A stretch of DNA of 11,321 nucleotides. It comes from Prochlorothrix sp035285005. GTDB taxonomy: Bacteria > Cyanobacteriota > Cyanobacteriia > Prochlorotrichales > Prochlorotrichaceae. The notes beneath the pieces were generated by a model that was given only the letters and a program-made list of their open reading frames with translations, searched no databases and was not told where the DNA came from. The stretch lies in the NCBI GenBank assembly GCA_035285005.1, contig JAYKIB010000280.1:1-11321 (forward strand), given 5' to 3'. The translations under genes and the position numbers were made by a program. Position 1 is the stretch's first letter. Each line of letters starts with the position of its first letter. Of the stretch, positions 5,859-11,321 are shown in pieces.

Positions 5859-6419
5859 TTAGCTCACCTGGGTGAGATCGGCTTGGAGCCACTGGGCCCA
5901 TTGCAGGGCTAGGGTTGGGTCGGTGAAGGGAATGTGGGCCGAGTGATGGATGGACTTGACAGGGGCCGTCTCGGTCACGGACTCGATCGCGTTCTCGATC
6001 GCGGTGTGGGTTACGGTCTGGTTTACGGTCTGAGGTGTGGGTTCCGTGGCAACGGGATTCGGGGGGGGGATGACCGTCAAGGTCAGGGTCAGGGTGATGG
6101 TCCGACCGGAGGCGAGTTGATCCGCCTCTAATGTCAGCACCTCGGAGCCCGTCCACCGCTGTTGGTCAATCTGGAGGATGAGATCTTGGATTTGGTCTAG
6201 GGAGCAGGATTGCACGGCTTGCGGTCCCTGGCGGCTGGGTTTGCCCCAACTGAGTTTGGCACCGCGCTGGCACAGCATGGCATAGATATCGTACTTAGCG
6301 CGATCGGATCCCTCGGCCCAGCGTCGATAGGCTTCGACTTTCTGAAATTCGTTCCACCCCGCCCAGGCTAGTCCAATAAATAGGGCCAACAACGGCAACC
6401 ACATCAGTCCCCGTTCCAT
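5859..6419 (-). CDS. Single-pass membrane protein, unknown function, next to ftsQ
   Basis: A 186-residue protein with a short N-terminal membrane anchor (about 6-22, MWLPLLALFIGLAWAGW). A conserved-looking block follows, EAYRRWAEGSDRAKYDIYAM (29-48), then LCQRGAKLSWGKPSRQGP. That block looks like a family of uncharacterised proteins confined to cyanobacteria, but this is recall and not a search result. Residues 105-116 are a TLTL-type beta-strand run, and 118-155 are Pro/Thr/Asn-rich and probably flexible. ATG 6417-6419 is well supported by GGAGG at 6426-6430 with 6-nt spacing, the clearest ribosome binding site in the window. It lies upstream of ftsQ on the same strand, with a repeat between them, and downstream of the M23 peptidase gene. 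An envelope or division role is only inferred from context. Confidence 0.8.
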   Translation of the reverse strand: MERGLMWLPLLALFIGLAWAGWNEFQKVEAYRRWAEGSDRAKYDIYAMLCQRGAKLSWGKPSRQGPQAVQSCSLDQIQDLILQIDQQRWTGSEVLTLEADQLASGRTITLTLTLTVIPPPNPVATEPTPQTVNQTVTHTAIENAIESVTETAPVKSIHHSAHIPFTDPTLALQWAQWLQADLTQVS

Positions 6420-6425
6420 GACAAA

Positions 6426-6430
6426 CCTCC
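6426..6430 (-). promoter_or_regulatory. Shine-Dalgarno site of the membrane protein gene
   Basis: Minus-strand GGAGG with a 6-nt spacer to ATG 6417-6419. It fixes that start over the later in-frame ATG at codon 6. Most other genes here lack such a site. Confidence 0.7.
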
Positions 6431-6650
6431 AGCCAATTGTCTCGATCGTCTGCTGTGCTGTAGCGATGGCAGTTGCCAGGGTGCGCGGGCAGGTCTGGGA
6501 ATGGATCGCCTGTTGCGCGGGGGGCTACACCTCAGCAGACCTGTCTGTTGCCAGCTTTCCACATGCGGCTCCGGGACAGGTTGCGGGTACTATAACCGCT
6601 TTGGGGATCGATCGGCTATGGTCCCCCTCCAGCATTCCGGTGAACCGAGG

Positions 6651-8261
6651 TTAATCCGGGGCCAGGTCAGGCGCGAGCGCAGGGGCTTGGGCGAGGGTTG
6701 GATCCTGGGCTTGCTGCATTCGCAGGAGATGGGTCAGCAACCAGTTCACCATGGTTTCCAGGGGCGTGGGTCCGTCCACAAACCCAGCTCCCAGGGTCTG
6801 CAGTTCCCAGTCAATTTCCTCTGCCAGCGGATCGAGTCCTGGGAGAGGGAGTCCTGCGTCAGACGGACCCGATCGCGTGCCGTCGTGGGAGTTGGAGTCC
6901 TGGAGATAGGGGGCTGCATCCCAGGCGACCCAGCCCTCGGCTCCCCATTGCCGTAGTTCCAAATGTAAATGGGGGCCAGTGGATGTGCCCGTGCTGCCGA
7001 CTCGCCCGATCGGCTGACCCTGCTCTACCCATTGTCCAACCTGTACAAAAATCTCTGAGAGGTGCCCATAGAGCACCTCTTGGTCCCCGCTTTCACCCTG
7101 GGTCACCACCGTGAGACCATACCCCCCCAGAAAGTCTGAAATGGTGACTTGACCGGACTGGACCGCATAAACCGGTGTTCCCCAGGGGGCACCAAAGTCG
7201 GTGCCGGTGTGTAGGCGCCAGTCGCCAAAGAGGGGATGTAGACGCCAGCCAAAGGCGGAGGTGATGGGGGTGGGGCGGGCAAAGGGAAAGCGAAAGCGAC
7301 GATCGCCCAGGGTTCCTAGGGTTGGGGGAGGGGTCGATCGACCATAGTAATCTGCTCCCCGCTGCGATCGACCCCGGTAATGCCCCAGCCCGTCCACTGC
7401 AATACCGGCGGGAGCGCGGTGACGACCCTGGTCCCCAGGGACGCCCGATCTGGGAGCGTAACCACACAGGCCGGCGGGAATATCTCCCCCCAGCTGAATG
7501 GTGGCTTCACAGCCACTGGACCGTTCCGAGAGAACGAGGAGGGAGTCACCGGTGCGGTTGGCGGGGGTGGAGCGAGGTGCGGAGGCGGGGAATTGGGGTG
7601 GGGGTGGGGCAGGGGCGCCAGTGGTGTGCTGGGGTGTTCCTGGGATCGCCAGATGTGGGGCAGCTGCACTGGGGCGCGAAGGGCGGGACGGGGAACCCGC
7701 TGCGGTTGTGGGATCGATCGGGGCAGGGAGAACGGCGGGGGCAGCGGGTCGGGTCGGGAGATCGGGTTCCGGTAAATCCGACAAATCAAGGGGGGACAGG
7801 GGCGGGGATAGGGGCGCTGTGCCCGAGTCTGGTGGTGGCGCTGGGGTGTCGGTTTCGGTGGTGTCGGTTTCGGTAGTGTCCGATGGATGATTGGCGTTGT
7901 CGGTGGCGTTATCTGCGGTGCTGTCTGTGGTTTGGTCTTCGGCTCGGGAGGATGGAAGGCCCAGGGTGACCGGGAATGGGGGGGGGACTGCTCCGTTACC
8001 TAACGGGTGCGATCGATGGAAGTCGATCGACCCCAAGCCCCCGAATCCAAGTCCGAGGATCCAAAGTGCTGGTCCAAGCCAGAGCGCTGGTCCTTGCCTC
8101 CGATGCAACCGCAACCTCGGTGGTACTCTCACCGCGTCCTCGGGTGATTCCTGCTGTTTTTCCTGCTGCATGACTGTTTTCCGCTCAGCATTATTCAGAG
8201 TGCCGTGACGGCTACCATCGGTGCTGCACTCTGCGTCACGGGAGTTTAATAGTCTCGACAT
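6651..8261 (-). CDS. M23 (LytM/peptidase M23B) family peptidoglycan endopeptidase, membrane-anchored
   Basis: A zinc endopeptidase that would cut peptide cross-bridges of peptidoglycan in the periplasm. From the first ATG it has 536 residues. A single hydrophobic segment (about 59-78) acts as anchor or signal. A very long Pro/Thr/Ser/Asp-rich linker (about 105-240) includes TETDT repeats. The LytM domain is at about 330-455: HTGTD gives zinc ligands His351 and Asp355, His400 lies in LYGHLS, and HLHLEL (431-436) holds catalytic His431 and ligand His433. All key residues are present, so it should be an active enzyme and not an EnvC-type degenerate activator. About 80 residues follow the domain. 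Start ATG 8259-8261 overlaps the upstream gene by 16 bp. ATG 8169-8171 (codon 31, MQQEKQ) is an alternative that removes the overlap and better fits a membrane-protein N-terminus. Its place among division genes suggests a role in septal wall splitting. Confidence 0.93.
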   Translation of the reverse strand: MSRLLNSRDAECSTDGSRHGTLNNAERKTVMQQEKQQESPEDAVRVPPRLRLHRRQGPALWLGPALWILGLGFGGLGSIDFHRSHPLGNGAVPPPFPVTLGLPSSRAEDQTTDSTADNATDNANHPSDTTETDTTETDTPAPPPDSGTAPLSPPLSPLDLSDLPEPDLPTRPAAPAVLPAPIDPTTAAGSPSRPSRPSAAAPHLAIPGTPQHTTGAPAPPPPQFPASAPRSTPANRTGDSLLVLSERSSGCEATIQLGGDIPAGLCGYAPRSGVPGDQGRHRAPAGIAVDGLGHYRGRSQRGADYYGRSTPPPTLGTLGDRRFRFPFARPTPITSAFGWRLHPLFGDWRLHTGTDFGAPWGTPVYAVQSGQVTISDFLGGYGLTVVTQGESGDQEVLYGHLSEIFVQVGQWVEQGQPIGRVGSTGTSTGPHLHLELRQWGAEGWVAWDAAPYLQDSNSHDGTRSGPSDAGLPLPGLDPLAEEIDWELQTLGAGFVDGPTPLETMVNWLLTHLLRMQQAQDPTLAQAPALAPDLAPD

Positions 8262-8797
8262 TCCACCATGGAGAAGCGATCGTAGCGATCGCCCTTGTCT
8301 TCCCAGCCCACCACAATTTTGCCAGATTCATCGACCTGTTCCGTCCAACCCACCACCGGCATCCGCTCCCAGGTAAATTCCACCGACTCGATGTAGTACT
8401 CGGCTGCGGCCATGTAGCCCTGGGACACGCAAAACTCATTGGCCGCTTTGACCACGGCCCGGAGGCTACAGGCTTCCTCAAAGCTCGGGGAGTGGGTACA
8501 GGGCCAGACCCACTGACCTTCAATTTTGGGATCCATATAGAAGCGACTCAGTTTGGCCTGGGCTGGGACCTCGATTAAGCCCACCAAGCTCAGTCCCAGG
8601 GGCAAAACCAGGAGGCGACGGCCCCATTGACCGAGTTTGAGTTGACGGGGCTTAAGCCGATCGAGTTTCAAGCGCCGGAGCATTTGGGCGGAGGACTGGG
8701 GTGGGGACAGTAGGCCCGGTTCGATCGGGTTAGGGCGAGGACGGGCCGATCGGGTGTGATGGGAGGATTGGCAGACTTGGGAGAGTTGTGAGGTCAT
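8246..8797 (-). CDS. Small exported protein, unknown function
   Basis: I do not recognise this protein. The coding frame is open up to TTG 8875, but that first part lies in a 15-bp tandem repeat and reads as LLPDS repeats, so I choose ATG 8797 (183 residues). ATG 8683 (145 residues, MLRRLKLDRLK...) is an equally good alternative because it gives a normal signal peptide: a basic n-region, the hydrophobic core LLVLPLGLSLVGLIEV, and cleavage after VPAQA. The mature part is about 102 residues, rich in Trp, Tyr and Glu with four cysteines, including WPCTHSP, ANEFCVSQGY and MVECRDY at the C-terminus. This suggests two disulfides. It is the gene upstream of the M23 peptidase and overlaps its first ATG by 16 bp, so the two may be translationally coupled. 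Part of its signal peptide coding sequence resembles the end of repeat family 1. Confidence 0.7.
   Translation of the reverse strand: MTSQLSQVCQSSHHTRSARPRPNPIEPGLLSPPQSSAQMLRRLKLDRLKPRQLKLGQWGRRLLVLPLGLSLVGLIEVPAQAKLSRFYMDPKIEGQWVWPCTHSPSFEEACSLRAVVKAANEFCVSQGYMAAAEYYIESVEFTWERMPVVGWTEQVDESGKIVVGWEDKGDRYDRFSMVECRDY
8565..8581 (+). repeat. Fragment of repeat family 1 end inside a coding region
   Basis: GGGACCTCGATTAAGCC differs from the family 1 end GGGCACCTCGATTAATCC by one missing base and one substitution. It lies in the minus-strand gene at 8246-8797, where it encodes GLIEV of the signal peptide. Two full or partial copies lie 300-460 bp away. Chance similarity over 17 bp is possible. 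Confidence 0.35.
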
Positions 8798-8817
8798 GGT
8801 GTGGCGGGGGAAGAGGG

Positions 8818-8877
8818 GGGAATCGGACAATGGGGAATCGGGCAATAGGGAATCGGGCAATAGGGAATCGGGCAACT
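8818..8877. repeat. Tandem repeat, four units of 15 bp
   Basis: Four units of GGGAATCGGGCAATA run head to tail at 8818-8832, 8833-8847, 8848-8862 and 8863-8877. The outer units carry one or two changes. The length is a multiple of three, so the minus strand stays open and reads LLPDS repeats, which falsely extends the downstream gene. It lies between the family 1 repeats and the exported protein gene. Confidence 0.9.
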
Positions 8878-8885
8878 AGAGTACA

Positions 8886-8903
8886 GAGCACCTCGATCAA
8901 TCC
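8886..8903 (+). repeat. Solo left-end fragment of repeat family 1
   Basis: GAGCACCTCGATCAATCC matches 16 of 18 bases of the family 1 left end. It stands 21 bp before the complete copy D, in the same orientation. It may be the remnant of an older copy into which, or next to which, copy D inserted. Confidence 0.6.
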
Positions 8904-8924
8904 AGAGGAACGAACGGGTCTAGT

Positions 8925-9024
8925 GGGCACCTCGATTAATCCAAATTTTTGGGAGACAGTCCACGCAAGAATCAGGGTTTGGGTTGGGCGGCGAAGCCGC
9001 CCAACCCAACGAATCGAGGTGCCC
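8925..9024 (+). repeat. Palindromic repeat family 1, complete copy D (MITE-like)
   Basis: The best-preserved copy, 100 bp. Perfect 13-bp terminal inverted repeats GGGCACCTCGATT (8925-8937) and AATCGAGGTGCCC (9012-9024) flank a strong central hairpin, GGGTTGGGCGGC, a 3-nt spacer and GCCGCCCAACCC. The interior has CCACGCAAGAATCAGGG, shared with all copies. It has no coding capacity. It lies 18 bp past the cruP stop codon, so the hairpin may also end the cruP message. No clear target duplication is visible. Confidence 0.85.
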
Positions 9025-9042
9025 TGTCGGTCCATCAGGTTT

Positions 9043-10719
9043 CTAATAGTCCTGACCGGACCCGAACTGGAGCGCCCGGAGCCACTGACGATAGCGGTAC
9101 CCCAGGGTTGTGCCCAATTGGGTCCGGAGGAGGGGTTCCAGGCGGTTGGCGATCGGCCAGAGCAGGCTATAGCCTGCCAAGGCGAGGTAATGGCGGAACC
9201 AGTCTAGGAGCATCGGCAGGCCAATTTGGGGCAGTAATTTAGGCACCAGCAGGGGGTTGAAGACCCCCACCTTAAGCATGGTTTGGGCGAGGGCGGGGAA
9301 CTGGACCACATCCTGCATAAACGGCTTGAGCACCGAGAGACCCGATCGCTCCATCACCGTAAATACGGCTGCCAGGACTCGATTGATTTGATCCGGGGCG
9401 AGATTTTGGTGGATGCCCACACTCATCGATCGCTGAAACAGCCAGGTGACGGACAAACTGGGCTGATAGGGTTGCAATAGGGCGAGCTCGTCCCGGTGGA
9501 GACAATCCTGATCCAGGGCCTGGTCGATGCCCTGGTCTAGGCGCTCTAAGTGCCGCAATAGGGCGCCGAAGCCGCCGAAACTGAGGGGTGATTGGTTGCC
9601 GCTACTGTCGCCGATCGCCAGTAGTCGATCCCAGGGCAATTGCAAAGGACTTTGGCGATAGCTGGGCAGGATGCCAAAGAGGGCACGCTGGATTTGTAGC
9701 TGATCGAGGCTTATATTTTGATAATCCGGCAGGAGGCGAAAGTAGTCTTCAAACAGCTGATCTAAGCTGGGCCGATCGGGGTGGGCATCCAGATAGGTGA
9801 ATAAATAGGTGGTACGGCCATCGCGGGCTGGGAAGGCTTCCCAAAAATATTGACGCTGGTCGGTGATCGGCGTGAACGAAGCAAATAAGTCCCCGGTTTG
9901 GTTGAGGGACGCGGGATAGCCCTGGGCACAGGTTCCCACCACTAAACAAACCGCATCGGGTTTCTGGCCCTGCCGTGCTTGCTGGGCGATCGGTGACCCA
10001 TGCCCCATCGCATCCAGCAATAAACGCCCGGTGATGTGCTGAGTTTGGGGCGTTGCGTCTGGGGATGTTGACCGTAGAGACGTGGTAGGCAGCGTCTCCC
10101 CAGCTTGGGCTTGGCTAGCCCGGACCGCAACTCCATTGGGATGCACCGTCACCGATTGCAGTGCTGTCTGCTCCAGTAAAGTCCCTCCTTCGGCCAAAAA
10201 CTTCTGTTTCAGCAGCTCCAACAAGGCGACAGGATCCACTCCAATATTCAGGACATCCCGAATCCAGATATCCTCTCCCCCTTGAAAGGCAATGCGTCCG
10301 GGATTGTATTCCGTGGCGATCGTCCCTTCCAGCTCCGCCGCAGTCAGGAGGCCCAGCCGAACCAAAACCTGTAACTCATGGCGGGAAATATTCCACTCCT
10401 GCACCCGTCCTCGCAGGATTCCCCGCTCCAGCAAAGCCACTCGCCAGCCCTGCTGGGCCAAGGCCGCTCCCATAAACACCCCCAGGGTCGCGCCCCCAAT
10501 AATCACGTCATAGTCCAGGGTATGGAGGCAGTCCGCATGGGTTTGAACCACCTGGGGGGTCTGAATTTGGCCTGCTTTAATTGCGGCCCAGCGTCGATCG
10601 GCCTGCCGCAGGTTTTCCAGGGTTCGATCGGGTAACGCACCTAAATATTGTTCCACCTGCGATAGGGGGGGGACCTGGGAGCCAGAAGATTGGGGTTGGG
10701 GAGCTGGACGGGTTGCCAT
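9043..10719 (-). CDS. cruP: CruP, lycopene cyclase CruA-family paralogue
   Basis: A FAD-dependent protein of the CruA/CruP lycopene cyclase family, acting in carotenoid metabolism at photosynthetic membranes. CruP is known as a CruA paralogue with reported cyclase activity, and in plants it is linked to lowering carotenoid epoxide formation. Numbered from ATG 10719 (558 residues), YDVIIGGATLGVFMGAALAQ at about 70-89 is the dinucleotide-binding fold. LLERGILRGRVQEWNISRHE follows, then a GGEDIWIRDVLNIGVDP block, DAMGHGSPIAQQ and VCLVVGTCAQGYP. The last two blocks match plant CruP better than CruA, as I recall them. TTG 10737 would add six residues, but ATG 10719 is preferred. No Shine-Dalgarno sequence is seen. 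It is divergent from the interrupted flippase gene, with a 327-bp gap full of repeats. The carotenoid role is well supported; the exact reaction is not. Confidence 0.87.
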   Translation of the reverse strand: MATRPAPQPQSSGSQVPPLSQVEQYLGALPDRTLENLRQADRRWAAIKAGQIQTPQVVQTHADCLHTLDYDVIIGGATLGVFMGAALAQQGWRVALLERGILRGRVQEWNISRHELQVLVRLGLLTAAELEGTIATEYNPGRIAFQGGEDIWIRDVLNIGVDPVALLELLKQKFLAEGGTLLEQTALQSVTVHPNGVAVRASQAQAGETLPTTSLRSTSPDATPQTQHITGRLLLDAMGHGSPIAQQARQGQKPDAVCLVVGTCAQGYPASLNQTGDLFASFTPITDQRQYFWEAFPARDGRTTYLFTYLDAHPDRPSLDQLFEDYFRLLPDYQNISLDQLQIQRALFGILPSYRQSPLQLPWDRLLAIGDSSGNQSPLSFGGFGALLRHLERLDQGIDQALDQDCLHRDELALLQPYQPSLSVTWLFQRSMSVGIHQNLAPDQINRVLAAVFTVMERSGLSVLKPFMQDVVQFPALAQTMLKVGVFNPLLVPKLLPQIGLPMLLDWFRHYLALAGYSLLWPIANRLEPLLRTQLGTTLGYRYRQWLRALQFGSGQDY

Positions 10720-10797
10720 GATAGGGGTAGGGGCCAAGAAATTGATGCTGCGTTCAGGGGATGGGTGAAAACTGCGGCCAAGGGCCGTAGGTCCTTG

Positions 10798-10835
10798 CCG
10801 AATCCCCCTCGGTCCCCCTTTTGAAGGGGGAAGAA
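10798..10835. repeat. Dispersed repeat family 2, copy 2, with stem-loop
   Basis: CCGAATCCCCCTCGGTCCCC and the following bases match 42-80 with only one indel and a few changes. The hairpin is CCCCCTT (10814-10820), a 3-nt loop, AAGGGGG (10824-10830). Together with the first copy it brackets the window as a short dispersed repeat. Confidence 0.65.
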
Positions 10836-10888
10836 AGGGAGCATCCCACTTTCGTTACCCCCCCCTAGAAACCCCCTACAGCAATGGC

Positions 10889-10985
10889 CCTCACCCTAAA
10901 TCCCTCTCCCAGAACGGGAGAGGGACTTTAAGAAGTCTCACTCCGCTTCTCCCGGCTTGGGAGGATGGGCTGGGGGATGAGGGTG
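10889..10985. repeat. Dispersed repeat family 3, copy 2
   Basis: Outer CACCCT/AGGGTG ends frame a strong hairpin, CCCTCTCCC (10902-10910), loop AGAAC, GGGAGAGGG (10916-10924). GACTTTAAGAAGTCTC and a second G-rich arm follow. The block order matches 4590-4723. It lies upstream of the flippase gene, ending 61 bp before its ATG. Confidence 0.6.
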
Positions 10986-11046
10986 AATCTGCGAAAGTGG
11001 GATACACCCTGGAGTATTCTAGGCACGAGTCCTCTTGTCTTACCCT

Positions 11047-11196
11047 ATGAAGTCCTTAGAAAAATCGGCGCTCAAAAGCAGTTTTTGGACTGCGGGGGGT
11101 TACGGTATCAGCCAAGTGCTGCGCTTTCTGAATAATGTGATTCTGGCGCGGCTTCTGGCCCCCGAGATGTTTGGATTAATGGTCCTGGTCAATACC
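11047..11196 (+). CDS. Polysaccharide/oligosaccharide flippase (Wzx-like), 5' exon or fragment only
   Basis: The first 50 codons of a MOP/MATE-type polysaccharide flippase that would export lipid-linked sugars across the inner membrane. MKSLEKSALKSSFWTAGGYG through NVILARLLAPEMFGLMVLVN is the typical N-terminus of such proteins, covering the start of the first two membrane helices. After VNT at 11194-11196 the expected hydrophobic continuation stops and the frame reads unrelated, low-hydrophobicity sequence to a TAG at 11317-11319. The start is ATG 11047; TTG 11035 is a weaker alternative. Normal family length is 400-500 residues. The gene is either split by a splicing intron or broken by an insertion; the downstream half is outside the window. 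Confidence 0.75.
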
Positions 11197-11321
11197 AGGG
11201 TAAGCGCGTCTGGAATGGAGTTGCCACAGGGGCTACAGAGATGGGGTCTAGGAAAGAGGGAAACTAGGGTATCCCCCAAGGAGCAACCCAGCCCGTCGAG
11301 GGGAGTCGTGCCGTTATAGTG
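11197..11321 (+). mobile_element. Inserted element, probably the 5' part of a group II intron
   Basis: This sequence replaces the expected flippase coding sequence and runs off the window. It is highly structured on the plus strand. GTTGC (11220-11224) can pair with GCAAC (11282-11286), enclosing GGGG...CCCC and CTAG...CTAG stems around GAAAGAGGGAAA. Nested stems with purine-rich loops soon after the 5' boundary are typical of group II intron domain I. A GTAAGCGCG near 11200 could be a variant of the usual GUGYG intron start. The exact boundary is uncertain by a few bases, and no reverse transcriptase is visible within the window. An unrelated insertion is possible. Confidence 0.5.

Larger units (their letters stand above)
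10720..11046. other. Repeat-rich divergent intergenic region
   Basis: This 327-bp gap between the divergent cruP and flippase genes has no coding frame I can support. It holds family 2 copy 2 (10798-10835) and family 3 copy 2 (10889-10985). No convincing -35/-10 pair was found for either gene; the promoters must lie here but may be diverged. Confidence 0.6.

Noticed and set aside
6603..6626. GGGGA/TCCCC stem downstream of the M23 gene as a terminator
   Set aside because: The stem has only 5 bp with a 14-nt loop and no T tract; too weak to list as a feature.
7322..7876. Long plus-strand open frames (130-184 codons) over the M23 gene
   Set aside because: They lie opposite the Pro/Thr/Ser-rich linker of a clear peptidase gene. 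The composition is Gly/Arg-rich and of low complexity, as expected for antisense of GC-rich linker DNA.
8818..8877. CRISPR-like array
   Set aside because: The units are directly adjacent 15-mers with no spacers, so this is a simple tandem repeat.
8730..9035. Minus-strand open frame of 101 codons with LIARFP-type repeats
   Set aside because: It is another frame through the same tandem repeat and repeat copy D; its GLIEVP motifs are just the translated repeat end.
8788..9207. Plus-strand open frame of 139 codons over the tandem repeat and repeat copy D
   Set aside because: It reads through the 15-bp tandem repeat and the palindromic repeat into antisense of cruP; the protein is an artefact of repeats.

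Overview
The window is chromosomal DNA from a cyanobacterium. Four things point there: very frequent CGATCG motifs including HIP1-type GCGATCGC (for example near 2265, 2555 and 8290), an FtsZ with a long N-terminal extension, a CruP-type carotenoid protein, and intergenic gaps packed with palindromic repeats. The DNA is GC-rich. The species cannot be fixed from sequence alone; a filamentous or Prochlorothrix-like cyanobacterium is a reasonable guess.

Layout from left to right. A zinc-dependent alcohol dehydrogenase-family gene lies on the minus strand (154-1110). Divergent from it is a gene for a small cysteine-rich exported protein (1290-1835, plus). A gap of about 290 bp full of stem-loops follows. 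Then comes a long minus-strand series. Read in the direction of transcription, from high to low coordinates, it is cruP (9043-10719), a small exported protein of unknown function (8246-8797), an M23/LytM peptidoglycan endopeptidase (6651-8261), a single-pass membrane protein (5859-6419), ftsQ (4813-5682), ftsZ (3019-4314) and thiD (2124-2969). At the right edge a plus-strand polysaccharide flippase gene starts at 11047. It is cut after about 50 codons by foreign sequence that resembles the 5' part of a group II intron.

The middle of the window is a cell-wall and division neighbourhood. FtsZ forms the Z ring, FtsQ is its membrane-anchored divisome partner, and the M23 enzyme would cut peptidoglycan cross-bridges in the periplasm. 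thiD follows ftsZ closely and may share its transcript. The ftsZ gene has its own well-formed sigma-70-type promoter.

The most notable material is between the genes. A 120-bp MITE-like element (4415-4534), with near-perfect 17-bp terminal inverted repeats and a 9-bp target duplication, sits 4 bp upstream of the ftsZ -35 box. A separate family of about 100-bp palindromic repeats with GGGCACCTCG ends occurs four times, plus small end fragments, one of them inside a signal-peptide coding region. Two further repeat families occur twice each. No RNA genes, CRISPR arrays or complete transposase genes were seen. I found no clear multi-gene system that is wholly new; the novelty is in the mobile and repeat content and in three small or unassigned proteins.
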